DNA from: Planctomycetota bacterium
GTDB taxonomy: Bacteria; Planctomycetota; UBA1135; UBA2386
Direction of reading: 5' to 3'
DNA length: 64,000 nucleotides
NCBI GenBank assembly: GCA_016235155.1
Contig: JACRLW010000053.1
Span: 78,358-142,357, forward strand
Numbering within the stretch: the stretch's first letter is position 1; each line of letters opens with the position of its first letter. Positions 38,402-49,124 of the stretch are shown piece after piece. A model generated the notes under the pieces. It did not search any database and was not told the origin of the DNA. It worked only from the letters and a program-made list of their open reading frames with translations. Position numbers and translations under genes: made by a program.

Positions 38402-41400
38402 ATGGTCGCCCGTTGCCCCTCGTGTCTCCTCGCACTCGCGTTCGCCTCGACGGTAGCCGCGCAGGTGCCGTCCACGCGGATCCGGCTCGTCGCTCCCGAG
38501 CCTGGGCCTGACGACGCCGCGTTGTCGCCGGCGCTCGTGCAAGCGCAGGATCCGAGCAAGCCCGCGCAGCCGGGCACCGCTCCGACGGTGCCGACTCCAC
38601 CGAGCCCGCGATTCGCGAGCTTCAAGCAACAGGTCTTCGATCGCCGGTCGTCGGCGACCTTGAAGGCCTGGGCTGCGACGGAACTCGAAGTGATCCCGCC
38701 GGAGCCGGCTCCGGCTGAGCAAGCAGCGCCAGCGGGGCAACCAGCGCAACCGCCGCAGCCGGTCGATCCGAGCGCGCCGCCGCCTGCCCCCGACCCGGCG
38801 GCCGCGGCAGCCGCGGCGACCCAGGCCGCGGAGAAGCAGGCGCGCGAGCAGAAACGTCTCGTGCGCGAGATCGAGATCGTGCAACGCGACGTCACGCTCG
38901 GTCGCTGGGAGAAGGTCGGTGCGTGGATCGCGACGCTGCCCGAGCCCGAGCGGATGAACGCGTGGGAGCATCTCGTCCGGGTGCTGCCGAACACGCCGCC
39001 GGAGCAGAATCAGAACAACGGCGTGCCGTCGAACCTTCGCGAGCAGAACCGCTTCGCGTTCGACGACCTGCTCGCGGTGTGGGCGGCGGCGCCGAAACCG
39101 CCCGAACGCAAGCAGATCGAGCTGCTCGCCGGGATCGCGCGCAAGGCACTGGACGCCGGCCACGTCGTCGAGGAACTCGTGCGCATGCTGCGCGCGCGCA
39201 CGCAGGTCCCGGCCGATCAGGGTGGACTGCCGCAACGCGGTGCGGCGTGGCTGTTGGCCGCGCTCGGTTTCGACTTCGAGCTCGACGGTTTCCTGCCGTC
39301 GCTCGACGCGGCGGTCGCCGCGAACGACCGTGACGCCCTCAACCTCATGGCGCGCCGCGAGCTCGCGGCGTGGAACCAGGAGAAGCAGCCCGCGCATCTC
39401 GAGTCGGCATGGCTCGTCACGCAGGCCGCGCTCGCGATCGGCGAGGTGAGCGAGGACGCCAAGGCGGAGGCGCTGCGTCGCGCCGTCGAACTCGCGCCGA
39501 AGGTGAAGGACGAGTTCGGCGGGGCGTGGCTCGCGGAGAGCTTCACCACGCGGCCCGAACGCGGCATGGAAGTCATCGCCACGATCGGCGGGCAGTCCGC
39601 GCGCGGTTTCGCCGAGCGGATGGGCGATCCCGAGTTCCGTCGTACGGGACTCGAACTCCAGAAGACGGCGGTCGACGCGCTGCTCGCCGCCGCTCCCGAA
39701 CGCGCCGACGGTTGGCGCAGGAGCCTCGCGATCCTCGCGGAGAACTGGCTCGCCGAAGCGCAGCACGCCTACGAGTACTCCACGTCGAGTTCGCGAGGGC
39801 CGCTGATGCGCCGCGACTCGTTCGGCAACATCTACTGGGTCGACACCGGCGGTTATCAGCGCACGCCGGTGCAACCGATCGAGCCAGGCAAGCTCCTCGA
39901 GCTCGCACCCGGCGGACGCTGGCTCGAACTCCTCGACGATGCACTCAAGCCCCGCTTCTCGACGGTCGTCGCCAAGCTCTGGCTGAAGGTCAACGAAGAG
40001 GAGAAGGCCTTCCCCTACATCGAGCAGTTCGCCGCGACCTTGCCGCGCAACGCGAAGGAACTCGCCGCGGAGTTCCTGCGGGTGTGGATCAAGAACCACA
40101 ACCCGAACGCGGCACAGCAGAACACCGACGCCTACATGTTCATGTATGGCTTCGACCAACGCTCGGCGGGCATCCCGCTGACGCGTTCGCAGCAGGAGCG
40201 CAACCTGAAGGACCTCGCCAGGTGGGTGACGCGCCTGCGGGCGTTGCCCGGCGAGATCGTCGACTCGCGCCAGCTCGCGCAGGCCTTCACGGCGGCGCAC
40301 AGCACGGCGGAGGTCTATCGCATCGAGTCGATCGAGTCGGTGTTCGGCAAGCTCGACGCACAGGAGCCCGCGATGCTGGCGAGCCTCGTGCAGGGCATGC
40401 GCGCCAACCTCGGCAACGTGTGGCGGAAGCCAAGCACGCAGGAGGACAAGAAGACCAATCGGCGGCAGAAGGACATCGAGCGCGAGGTGATGCGGGGCTA
40501 CGCGGTCGCGCGCGAGGTCGTCGAGACGGCGCTGAAAGGGGGGAAGGACGGCGCGAAGGGCGGCGCGGAGGACTGGAGCCTGGTGCTCGCCCACGCCGCG
40601 GTGCTCCACGACGAGAACGGCTTCCGCCAGGAGGTCGAGAAGGACACCGGCTTCGCCGCGCGCCGCACCGAGGCGATGGAGCGTTTCGCGCGCGCCGCGG
40701 AGCTCTACGCGAACAAGGCGCCGTCGCTGGCACTCGACGAGGAGAGCACCGAACCGTTCGAGATCTGGTTCTACGCGGCGCTCGGCGCGAGCGACCTGCC
40801 CGCGGTGAGTCAGGACACGCAGCTCGACGAGCGGCAGCTGGTCAAGATCCAGCGTGCGATCGAGGGGCTCGGCGGCGATCGCAAGGAGCGGCACCTGTCC
40901 CGCTTCGCGAACCTGCTCTTCAACCGGATGAGCGCCGTCAACCCCGCGGTGAAGTCGCGCTACCTCGAAGGCGGCTTCGCGATCGTCGGCGATCACCCTC
41001 AGGCCGGCGAAGCGCGCAAGGTCTGGTCGTACTACAAGGACCTCGTCACCGAGATCCGGCTCGTCGCGGAGATCGACGGCGACGCGACCGTCGGCACGAA
41101 GCCCTTCGGAGTGCGCGTGAACCTCGTGCACACCAAAGACATCGAGCGCGAGGCGGGGGGCTTCGCGAAGTACCTGCAGAACCAGACCAACCAGTACTAC
41201 GCCTACAACTACGGTCGCCCGCTGGAGAACTACCGCGACAAGTTCCAGGAGGCGGCGCAGAAGGCGCTGCAGGAGCAGTTCGAGGTGATGTCGGTGACGT
41301 TCAACGCCGCCGACGTGAACAGCAAGGCGACGGCGGAGTACGGCTGGCGCGTGACGCCGTACGTCTACATCCTGCTGCGCGCGCGCGGCCCGCAGGTCGA

Positions 41401-42217
41401 CAAGCTGCCGCAGCTCCGCTTCGACCTCGACTTCCTCGACACCTCGGGCTACGCGGTCCTGCCGATCGTGTCGGCCTACGTGCCGATCGACGCGTCGAAG
41501 GAGCCGGGCGAAGCGCGTCCGTACCGCGATCTGGAGATCACGCAGATCCTCGACGAACGCCAGAGCAAGACCGGCAAGCTCGTCCTCGAGATCAAGGCGC
41601 AGGGCAAGGGCCTCGTGCCGGACCTCGGCGAGATCCTCGACGTGCAGCCGGCCGACTTCGAGATCACGTCGACCGACGACCCTGGTGTCGCCGTCTCGTC
41701 GTTCGACGACGACCGCGAGCAGATCGTGTCGGAGCGTCGCTGGACGATCGCGATGGCCGCGAAGGCAGACTTGCCCGAACGGCCGGAGACCTTCCGCTTC
41801 GCGTCGGCGAAGGACGGCAGCGCCAAACTCACGCGCCAGCGATGCGTCGACGCCGACCTGATCGAAGCGGCGGAACTCGTCACGCTCGGCGAACGCTACG
41901 GCGAGCCGGCGTTCCCGTGGCTCACCGTCGCGCTGCCGCTCGCGATCGTCGTGCTCGGCGCGAGCACTTGGTGGTTCGTGCGGCGTCGCGGTCCGCACGT
42001 CGTGGCCCTCGGCCGCCGCCTGCCCGCGCGGCTCACGCCGTTCACGGTGCTCGGGCTGCTGCGCGACATCGCGGGAAGCGAATCGCTCGACCAGCGCTCT
42101 CGCACCGAACTCGGTGAAGTGATCGCGCGGATCGAGGCCTTCTACTTCGCGCGTCCCGACGGCGCGGAGCCGGACCTCCGCCGCATCGCCGAGGACTGGC
42201 TCACCCGCGCGGGATGA
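38402..42217 (+). CDS. Giant (1271 aa) secreted/membrane-anchored protein of unknown function, possible BatD-like role
   Basis: Signal peptide MVARCPSCLLALAFASTVAAQ; Pro/Ala-rich linker; C-terminal TM FPWLTVALPLAIVVLGASTWWFVRRR with cytoplasmic tail. Confidence 0.8.
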   Translation: MVARCPSCLLALAFASTVAAQVPSTRIRLVAPEPGPDDAALSPALVQAQDPSKPAQPGTAPTVPTPPSPRFASFKQQVFDRRSSATLKAWAATELEVIPPEPAPAEQAAPAGQPAQPPQPVDPSAPPPAPDPAAAAAAATQAAEKQAREQKRLVREIEIVQRDVTLGRWEKVGAWIATLPEPERMNAWEHLVRVLPNTPPEQNQNNGVPSNLREQNRFAFDDLLAVWAAAPKPPERKQIELLAGIARKALDAGHVVEELVRMLRARTQVPADQGGLPQRGAAWLLAALGFDFELDGFLPSLDAAVAANDRDALNLMARRELAAWNQEKQPAHLESAWLVTQAALAIGEVSEDAKAEALRRAVELAPKVKDEFGGAWLAESFTTRPERGMEVIATIGGQSARGFAERMGDPEFRRTGLELQKTAVDALLAAAPERADGWRRSLAILAENWLAEAQHAYEYSTSSSRGPLMRRDSFGNIYWVDTGGYQRTPVQPIEPGKLLELAPGGRWLELLDDALKPRFSTVVAKLWLKVNEEEKAFPYIEQFAATLPRNAKELAAEFLRVWIKNHNPNAAQQNTDAYMFMYGFDQRSAGIPLTRSQQERNLKDLARWVTRLRALPGEIVDSRQLAQAFTAAHSTAEVYRIESIESVFGKLDAQEPAMLASLVQGMRANLGNVWRKPSTQEDKKTNRRQKDIEREVMRGYAVAREVVETALKGGKDGAKGGAEDWSLVLAHAAVLHDENGFRQEVEKDTGFAARRTEAMERFARAAELYANKAPSLALDEESTEPFEIWFYAALGASDLPAVSQDTQLDERQLVKIQRAIEGLGGDRKERHLSRFANLLFNRMSAVNPAVKSRYLEGGFAIVGDHPQAGEARKVWSYYKDLVTEIRLVAEIDGDATVGTKPFGVRVNLVHTKDIEREAGGFAKYLQNQTNQYYAYNYGRPLENYRDKFQEAAQKALQEQFEVMSVTFNAADVNSKATAEYGWRVTPYVYILLRARGPQVDKLPQLRFDLDFLDTSGYAVLPIVSAYVPIDASKEPGEARPYRDLEITQILDERQSKTGKLVLEIKAQGKGLVPDLGEILDVQPADFEITSTDDPGVAVSSFDDDREQIVSERRWTIAMAAKADLPERPETFRFASAKDGSAKLTRQRCVDADLIEAAELVTLGERYGEPAFPWLTVALPLAIVVLGASTWWFVRRRGPHVVALGRRLPARLTPFTVLGLLRDIAGSESLDQRSRTELGEVIARIEAFYFARPDGAEPDLRRIAEDWLTRAG

Positions 42218-42241
42218 GGTCGCTCGGGTGGGGCGGCGCGC

Positions 42242-42838
42242 TCAGAACTGCACGCCGCCGCCGAGCGTGAGGAAGCCGCCGGTGCCGACGGTCTCCGTCG
42301 GCCAGCCCCACAGGTATGCGCCGATCGCGATCTCGCCGATGGCATGTTTCGCGACTTCGATGCCGAGGACGGCGCGGCCGATCGCGAGCGCGCCACCGGT
42401 GTCGCGCACCGCGGAGTCGAAGTCGAAGATCGCCGCGCCGACGCCGGCTCCGAAGCGCGGCGTGAGCGCGAACGCGTCGCCGCCGATGCGCACGCCGATC
42501 GAAGCCATTCCGCCGAGCAGGTGCGTGTCGACTCCCGCGCCGGTGAAGGCGTCGGTGTGACTCGTCGTCGCGTAGAAGGGCTCGACGGCATAGAGCACGG
42601 CGTCCTCGTCCTCCTCTTCGGTTCCTTCGAGCCGCGCGGAGATCCAGATGCCGTCGCCGGCGTCGAGGTCCGCGTCGAACTCGATCCCACCGTTCAGCTC
42701 GAACTCGTCGATGTCGGCCTCGGCGCTCAGCGCCGGGATCCAGGCGACGGTGATCGCGTGGCGGTCGAAGCCCGTCGCGCAGGCCCCGAGCGGCAGGACG
42801 ATGGCGCAGAGAAGACCGCCGGCGGCGACGCGGGACAT
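42242..42838 (-). CDS. Putative lipoprotein, possibly outer-membrane barrel-like
   Basis: Lipobox LPLGAC; alternating Gly-rich strands ending GGFLTLGGGVQF. Confidence 0.6.
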   Translation of the reverse strand: MSRVAAGGLLCAIVLPLGACATGFDRHAITVAWIPALSAEADIDEFELNGGIEFDADLDAGDGIWISARLEGTEEEDEDAVLYAVEPFYATTSHTDAFTGAGVDTHLLGGMASIGVRIGGDAFALTPRFGAGVGAAIFDFDSAVRDTGGALAIGRAVLGIEVAKHAIGEIAIGAYLWGWPTETVGTGGFLTLGGGVQF

Positions 42839-42882
42839 GCGCGCACGTTCGCGGGCTGCCGCGACCGCCGCAAGCGCGCGCG

Positions 42883-45800
42883 TCAGAGGATCCGCACCTC
42901 GAGCCCGTTGCTCGCGCTGATCGCGCCGCTCGGTGCGGCGGGATCGGCGCAGACCACCTGGACGAACAACGATCCGGCGGCCAGCGAGGGCGGGAGAGCG
43001 AAGGTGAGCCGCGCGCGGCCGTCGGCGGCGAGCGCGAAGCCGGCGCTGAGAGGTGACTGCACGAGCAGGTTGCAGGCGCCGAGGATCGGCGTCTGCGCGG
43101 CCGCGGTGCCGAGCAGCAGGATCGAACTCGCGCCCGCGGCGCCATCACCGACGACGAGCGCGAAGGTCTCGCCCGCGGCGGGCCGGCCCTCGCCGGCGAG
43201 GATCGGCGTGCGACCGTTGCCGCCGGGACAGCCCTGCCCGTAGCGGACCGTCGCGACGGGATCGAGGCGGAAGGCGACTGCGGTCGTGCCGTCCGCCGAG
43301 CGACCGGTCCCGACGATCTGACCGTGGTCGTTGATCGCGCGCGCTTCTTCGAGCGTCCAACCCAGCACATCCGCGGGTTCGATCATCGCCGCGAGTTCCT
43401 GCATGCCGCGCGTCGGAGTGTGCAGGACCGCGCGCTTGCCGACGGCGCCGCGCCGCGCGGAGAACCCGACCGACTGGCCGTGATCGTTGATGCCGAACGC
43501 GAGGCTGTGCACGTCGCCGGGCAAGGCACCGAGGTCGACCATCGTGCTGCCGTCGACGCGGAACGCGTGCGGCGCGGAGAACCCGGTGTCCGCCGAGATG
43601 CCGCAGATCTGACCGTGCTCGTTGATGTCGTAGGCCGTCGACCACGCGTGCCCCGACAGCACCCCGAGGTCGCGCATGGCCGTGCCCGCCTGCCAGACGA
43701 AGGCGCGTCGGCCGGCGCTGGCGACGAACGAATCGCCGACGACCACTCCGCGCCCGTTGATCGCGTACCCGTAGCTCGCCGAGCCGCCGAGGAGCGTGCC
43801 GAGGTTGACCATGCCCCCGGACTGCGTCCACACGTACGCGCGCCCGTAGCCGAGAGTCGAGTAGCGCGTCGTCGTGCCCACGACCTGGCCGAGGTCGTTC
43901 ACGCCTGCGGCCGTCGAACTCGTGAACCGTGACTGCGGCACGCCGGTGTACGGGACGAGATAGACCTCTTCGTAGTTGATGCCGCCGGTGATCAGGCCCG
44001 ATGGACTGATCGCCGTGACGTCGTTCGCGGCGAGCACGCGCTGGAAGCCCGCGTAGTCGGAATGGAAGAACGCGCCGCCGACGTTGCCGACCGCGATGCC
44101 GTCGTCGTTGATGTCGCTCACCGTCACCGACGAGTACGGCGCGGTGCCGATCACACGCAGCGCGTAGGTCGGACCAGCCCAGACCTGGAAAGTCGCCGTC
44201 TCGCTTCCGACGCTCGACGTCGCCTGCACGGTGACGGTGCCGTCGGGTGCGGTTCGCGCCACCGTGATCGGGAACGCCGCATGCAGCGAGCCGGGCGGGA
44301 TGAACACCGTCGCGGGGACCGTCGCCGACCCGTTCGGGGTCGCACTCAGCACGACCAGCACGCCGCTCGCGGGAGCCGGTCCGTCGACGGTGATCGTCGC
44401 CGTGTGCGACGTGCCGCGCCGCGCGCGCGTGACGCCGAGTCCGAGGTACGCGAGCCCGCTGAAGGCGTCGTCGACGCGTACGACGAAGCCGTCGCTCAGG
44501 GCGCTCTTGATCGGTTGATAGGCACCGGGCGTCGGGGTGATCGCGGAAGCGGACGAAGCGCCACCCGCCATCCACGCGGAACCGGTGGAGTCGATCGCGA
44601 GACCCGCGAGCGCATGCGAGCCGATCGCGAGCACCTGCTCGCTGCACCAGGCACGACCGTCCGGCGCCATCCTCACGACGCGCGATCCGTTCTGCGTCGT
44701 TCCGCCAGGCAGTCGTCCGGCGTGCAACAGCACCGGATAGCCGGCGGCATCGACGCGCATGTCGACGATCCCGTCGCCGAGGTTGGCGACTCCGACCAAC
44801 GTGCTCCAACGCAGGGTCGAGAGCGTGAAGTCGAGTCGCGTGAGGAAGCCCTCCGCGTCGGCGGAGGTGTCGCTCGCGCCCGGCCAGTTCCAGACCATCG
44901 CGTCGGGCGTCCGCGGGAAGTCCTTCCGCCGCGTGCCGCCCGCGACGTAGACGTCGCCGCCCGTGCTCGCGAACGCGACCGCATTCGGCACCGACGGGAA
45001 GCGCGTCGAGGCGAGGATCGACGACAACGCCGGGTCGAAGATCGTCACGTAGCCCTGGTCGGCGAGCGTCGTGTCGAACGCGCCCGGCGTGACCGGGTGG
45101 TCCGGCGAACTCGTGAGGCCGCCGACGAGCACGAAGCCGATCGGATCGAGACACAGGGATTCGGCGTGGTCGCTGCCCGTGCCGCCGAAGTAGCTCAGGG
45201 TCTGCAGGACACCGGTCGGTCCGTACTTCGCGATGTAGGCGTCGTCGTAGCCGCCGAGCGACGTCTGCATCGCATTGAGCACCGGCAGGTCCGTCGACAA
45301 CGTCGAGCCGATCACGATCGCCTGACTCGAGCCGTCGAGCGCGATGTCACCGCCGAACGCGAGGTTTCCCGAGAGTCCGCTCCACAGCTCGCGACCCGAG
45401 CCGCCGAGGTAGGTCGAGAAGACGAAGCCGCTGCCGCTCGCGTTCAACCGGCAGACGAATGCGTCGTAGTTGCCGCCGATCGCGGGCTGCGCGGCGTTCG
45501 CGGTGACCGGGAAGTCGGTCGCGTCGGTGTAGCCGGTGATCACCGGCTCCTGCGCGCCGTCGACCGCGACCGCGACGACCGCCTCGAACTGGTTGTAGAC
45601 CGCGCCCGAGCCGCCGAGGTATGCGGACCAGACCAGCGCACTGCCCGACGGATCGAGCTTGGCGACGAATGCGTCGTAGACCCCGTTGATCGCGCGCCCG
45701 AGTCCGCCCTGCTGCGGAAAGTCGAGCGACGCCGTCTGCCCGACGACGTACGCATTGCGCTGCGGATCGACCGCGATGTCGAGCACGTAGTCCCAGTTGC

Positions 45801-46503
45801 TTCCGCCGAGCCAGGTCGCGTAGCCGACGACCGGATCGATCACGAGTGGGAGCGCCGGATCGACTGCCCCGAGCGCGAAGCCGAAGGCGTGTTCGCCGCG
45901 GAGTTCGTAGCGCGCCGCGACCGGGATGCGCCGGTCGCCGTCGGGCTGATACGCGATCGGTGGAGCCTGCTCGACGACCCCGTGCGCCGTGACGATCTGC
46001 AGCGCGCCGTCCGCAAGGCGCAGCACGCCGCCGTCGACGTCGATCGTGATCGAGTCCGGCGAAGCGCCGCGGGCGAGTTCGAAGTCGTACTCCGCGCAAC
46101 CATCGCCGTCGCGGAGCACGAGGTCGACGCCGGGATACACCTCGTCCCAACGCAAACGCGCGCAACGCGGGACGTCGCGGACCCAGGCTGTCGGGTCGCT
46201 GCCGCGCAGGTAGTGCGCGACCCCCGCGAGCGCGGACTCCTCGATCGGCGCGCCATGCCGGCCGTCGCGCGGCGAGAAGCGCAGCACGCTCGTGTTCTCG
46301 CCGGAGGTTCGCACCGTGAAGCCGTCGCGCGCGGCGAACATCGCGTAGCCCGGCGCCCGCGCGACGTGCGTCCAGTGCGCATCGGTCTGCCCGAGGTTGC
46401 GCTCGAACGCGAGCGGGATGCGGACGACCTGCGACTCCTGAGCGGAGGGCAAGGCGGCGAGGAGCACGGCGAAGGTCGGCGCGAACAGGGGGCGTGCGGT
46501 CAT
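42883..46503 (-). CDS. Secreted SBBP-repeat plus HAF-repeat protein with C-terminal module
   Basis: FERNLGQTDAHWTHVARAPGYAMF; repeats (YAxWLGGSxxDY.xDIAVDxxxNAYVVGQT); HAF-type repeats (GVNDLGQVVGTT, AYDINEHGQICG, FGINDHGQSVGFS); C-terminus YGQGCPGGNGRTP. Confidence 0.88.
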   Translation of the reverse strand: MTARPLFAPTFAVLLAALPSAQESQVVRIPLAFERNLGQTDAHWTHVARAPGYAMFAARDGFTVRTSGENTSVLRFSPRDGRHGAPIEESALAGVAHYLRGSDPTAWVRDVPRCARLRWDEVYPGVDLVLRDGDGCAEYDFELARGASPDSITIDVDGGVLRLADGALQIVTAHGVVEQAPPIAYQPDGDRRIPVAARYELRGEHAFGFALGAVDPALPLVIDPVVGYATWLGGSNWDYVLDIAVDPQRNAYVVGQTASLDFPQQGGLGRAINGVYDAFVAKLDPSGSALVWSAYLGGSGAVYNQFEAVVAVAVDGAQEPVITGYTDATDFPVTANAAQPAIGGNYDAFVCRLNASGSGFVFSTYLGGSGRELWSGLSGNLAFGGDIALDGSSQAIVIGSTLSTDLPVLNAMQTSLGGYDDAYIAKYGPTGVLQTLSYFGGTGSDHAESLCLDPIGFVLVGGLTSSPDHPVTPGAFDTTLADQGYVTIFDPALSSILASTRFPSVPNAVAFASTGGDVYVAGGTRRKDFPRTPDAMVWNWPGASDTSADAEGFLTRLDFTLSTLRWSTLVGVANLGDGIVDMRVDAAGYPVLLHAGRLPGGTTQNGSRVVRMAPDGRAWCSEQVLAIGSHALAGLAIDSTGSAWMAGGASSASAITPTPGAYQPIKSALSDGFVVRVDDAFSGLAYLGLGVTRARRGTSHTATITVDGPAPASGVLVVLSATPNGSATVPATVFIPPGSLHAAFPITVARTAPDGTVTVQATSSVGSETATFQVWAGPTYALRVIGTAPYSSVTVSDINDDGIAVGNVGGAFFHSDYAGFQRVLAANDVTAISPSGLITGGINYEEVYLVPYTGVPQSRFTSSTAAGVNDLGQVVGTTTRYSTLGYGRAYVWTQSGGMVNLGTLLGGSASYGYAINGRGVVVGDSFVASAGRRAFVWQAGTAMRDLGVLSGHAWSTAYDINEHGQICGISADTGFSAPHAFRVDGSTMVDLGALPGDVHSLAFGINDHGQSVGFSARRGAVGKRAVLHTPTRGMQELAAMIEPADVLGWTLEEARAINDHGQIVGTGRSADGTTAVAFRLDPVATVRYGQGCPGGNGRTPILAGEGRPAAGETFALVVGDGAAGASSILLLGTAAAQTPILGACNLLVQSPLSAGFALAADGRARLTFALPPSLAAGSLFVQVVCADPAAPSGAISASNGLEVRIL

Positions 46504-46649
46504 GGTGTTGGGGCGGCGCCGAGCGCAACGCGCGTGCCCCTCGCTCGCGGGCGCGATCTCCGGCAAGGACTCCGCGATCTACGTGCGGCGAGCGGGCAGG
46601 GGCCGTGCGCAACCCGCACGCCCCGGTCCCGACACGGCCGCGGGCTACC

Positions 46650-47798
46650 ATGCGCCGCCGCCTCGAACCGCATCGCATGTCCGCGCGTCGCCCCGCATCC
46701 CTCGCCTTCGCGAACATCGTCGTGTTCGTCGCGAGCGCACGCGCGCATGTCCCGCAGGAGCCCGCGATCGCCGTGCGCGAGGTCACGCGCATTCGCGCGA
46801 TCGAGACTCCTGCCGGTGAGCTGCGCTTCTCCATCGGCGACGAGCTCCCTGATCCGACCGCGCACGACCCCGCTCGGCCGTGGCTGACGACGCTCGACCG
46901 CTTTCTCGACGGAGCCAACGAACTGCCGCCGCCGCCGATGATCCTCGCGATCGCGAGCGGCGGGCCGACGGCACGCTCGGCCGTGCACCTCGCGCGCGAA
47001 CTCGATCTCGACGCGTCCGCGCGCGGCGTCTTCCGCGCACTCGCTCGCGCCGGCGAGTTGTCGGTCATGCGCCGCGAGCTCCTGATGCGCGTCGCGGCGG
47101 AGCAGGACCTCGTATCGGCCTTGCTGCGGCTGCCGGATCTCGATCTCCATCAGTTCGAACCGCACGCGCCTCGGACCGTGCCCACGCTCCCCGGCCGTCC
47201 GATCGACGCGACGCGGTGGATTCGCATTCGCATCGGGGATCCGGTCGCCGTCCGGACGCTCGCCGATGCGTGGGTCGACTCGCGCGCTCGGTTCGTCGAG
47301 TTGATCCATCGCCGCGGTGCCGCGTCGGTTTCGCCGGCGGAGGTCGCCGAACCGGCAGCCCAGGCGGTCGCGCCCGACGCGTTGGCGTGGCGGCTCTGCA
47401 CCGAACTCGGGACCTGGAAGCTCGCGGAGGCGCTGCGCTCCGCGATGGAGACCAGGCGCGAGGTACTCGAGCCGTTCGAGACGAGTGCGGAGGACGACGG
47501 AGCCGCGCTGCGGATCACCTTCGCGGACGAACGCGCGGAGAGCGGCCAAGGGTTTCGCGCATTCGGACTGGCGCTCGAGCCCGCGAGCCAGCGGGCCTCG
47601 ATCGAGTTCGGCTTCGACGCCAAGGACCGCGCCGTTGCACTCGAGGAGCGGCTCGAAGAGGTCGGCGGATGGGAGCTCGGTGCCGGATCCTCGTCACGAT
47701 GGACGCACGTCTCGGAGTCGCTCGCCTGGGTCCGCGGCCGTGCCTCGCTGCGCGCGATCAGCGACGCGCTCGTGCAGTTGGAGCTGCGATCGCGGTGA
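46650..47798 (+). CDS. Hypothetical protein with N-terminal signal/TM
   Basis: Open frame with cluster-typical codon usage; no family recognised. Confidence 0.6.
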   Translation: MRRRLEPHRMSARRPASLAFANIVVFVASARAHVPQEPAIAVREVTRIRAIETPAGELRFSIGDELPDPTAHDPARPWLTTLDRFLDGANELPPPPMILAIASGGPTARSAVHLARELDLDASARGVFRALARAGELSVMRRELLMRVAAEQDLVSALLRLPDLDLHQFEPHAPRTVPTLPGRPIDATRWIRIRIGDPVAVRTLADAWVDSRARFVELIHRRGAASVSPAEVAEPAAQAVAPDALAWRLCTELGTWKLAEALRSAMETRREVLEPFETSAEDDGAALRITFADERAESGQGFRAFGLALEPASQRASIEFGFDAKDRAVALEERLEEVGGWELGAGSSSRWTHVSESLAWVRGRASLRAISDALVQLELRSR

Positions 47799-48184
47799 GC
47801 TCACCCGAATGGAAGCCGATCTCTCGGCCCTCGCTCATGCGGTACCGGCCGAGCGGGTGGGCGACGTTGTGGTCATGGGCTGCCTGGCTCCTCGGACCGG
47901 GGAGTGTCGTCGTGGTCTGGACCGGGTGGCTGCGGGGCGGGTTGGAGATCCTCGCGCTCCTCTTCTGGTCCCAAATGTTCGCGGCCGTCGCGTTCCTCGC
48001 GTTCGTCCTGTCGCACCGCGAGTGGCGCCGGAGTCCCGCGTTCTGGTCACTCGGCGCCTACGGAGTGGTGTCCGTCCTCGGATGGATGGGGCTCAAGGCC
48101 TGGCCGCCGTGGAGCGCATGGTTCCTCGTCGCCTTGCTGGCATTCCCTGCGACCACGCTCGTTCGCCTCGCGCGGCGAAGGTAG
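47795..48184 (+). CDS. Small multi-TM hypothetical membrane protein
   Basis: GTG start overlapping upstream TGA; about four hydrophobic helices; TAG stop. Confidence 0.65.
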   Translation: MSSPEWKPISRPSLMRYRPSGWATLWSWAAWLLGPGSVVVVWTGWLRGGLEILALLFWSQMFAAVAFLAFVLSHREWRRSPAFWSLGAYGVVSVLGWMGLKAWPPWSAWFLVALLAFPATTLVRLARRR

Positions 48185-48205
48185 CACGGCTCGGCGCCCG
48201 CCAGC

Positions 48206-49069
48206 CTACGTGCCCAGTCCGAAGCGCCGCATCGCCTCTAGGGCCCCCTCGCGCGTCGCGAACACCGCTACGAAGCGGTTCTTGTGGCAGAAGCGCGCGC
48301 CCTTCACGCCGACGACTTCTTCCAACGCGGCGTCGACCAGGCCTGCCCAGCTCGCGGGCAGAGGGACCTTCTGGCCGAAGCTGCCGGGTTCGGGGGGGAT
48401 GGCGACGATCCGCCAAGCGCCTTCGACCGGCATGAGGACGAAGTCGGTCGGGTGTTCGTCGCCGCCGTGTTCGAAGTAGGCGCTCTTCCACGGCAGGAAC
48501 TCGTCGAAGAAGAGCGTGCGGCGGCCGGCGACGCGCGCGTCGTCCATCGCGGCGTGCACGATGCGGCGGGCGCGGCGCTCGCGATCGTGACCGGCGCGGA
48601 TGCCGCGGACGTAGCGCGAGGCGAAGGCGACCGCGTCGCGGTAGCGGGCGTCGAAGTCGCGGGACGCATCGGGATCGTCGTTCATGGCGCCGACGATCGA
48701 GGTGAAACAGGGGACGTCGTGGGCCGGTGCCCGCCGTCCGTTGTCGATCGCGTCGACGTGATCGACGAGCTGTTCGCGAAGTCGATCGGCGAGTGCCGGA
48801 TCGACGTCGCCGCGTGCCGTGAGCCACTCGAGCACCATGCCCGCGGAACTCAGTTCGCCGCGGTACTCGACCTGGTGGTGGTCGAAGCGGCCGCGTGACG
48901 GGTCGAACTCGCCGCCGACGTCGAACACGACGTCGCAGCGGGCGAGCAGGGCGAGGTCACGGGTGCGGACGATGCTCGCGTCGCGGTCGAGGAACTCGCG
49001 GATCAGGGCGAGCGCGAGAACGTCGTCGGCATGGAAGCCGCCGGAATGGGTACCGCAGAGGAGGGGCAT
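48206..49069 (-). CDS. MYG1 (UPF0160) family protein, predicted exonuclease/hydrolase
   Basis: CGTHSGGFHADDVLALALI, DVGGEFDPSRGRFDHHQ; TAG stop. Confidence 0.9.
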   Translation of the reverse strand: MPLLCGTHSGGFHADDVLALALIREFLDRDASIVRTRDLALLARCDVVFDVGGEFDPSRGRFDHHQVEYRGELSSAGMVLEWLTARGDVDPALADRLREQLVDHVDAIDNGRRAPAHDVPCFTSIVGAMNDDPDASRDFDARYRDAVAFASRYVRGIRAGHDRERRARRIVHAAMDDARVAGRRTLFFDEFLPWKSAYFEHGGDEHPTDFVLMPVEGAWRIVAIPPEPGSFGQKVPLPASWAGLVDAALEEVVGVKGARFCHKNRFVAVFATREGALEAMRRFGLGT

Positions 49070-49124
49070 TCGTCGTGGTGCGCCCGTTCCGGAGCGCGAA
49101 GGGCGCGCTATTCTGCCGGCCCCG

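Noticed and set aside
38204-41998. 1264-aa open frame antisense to the giant gene (also 50883..53690, 44062..46887, 16960..19329, 2154..3719, 49031..52270)
   Set aside because: Shadow ORFs typical of high-GC DNA; Arg/Ala/Val-rich low-information translations without family motifs, opposite to or out of frame with well-supported genes.
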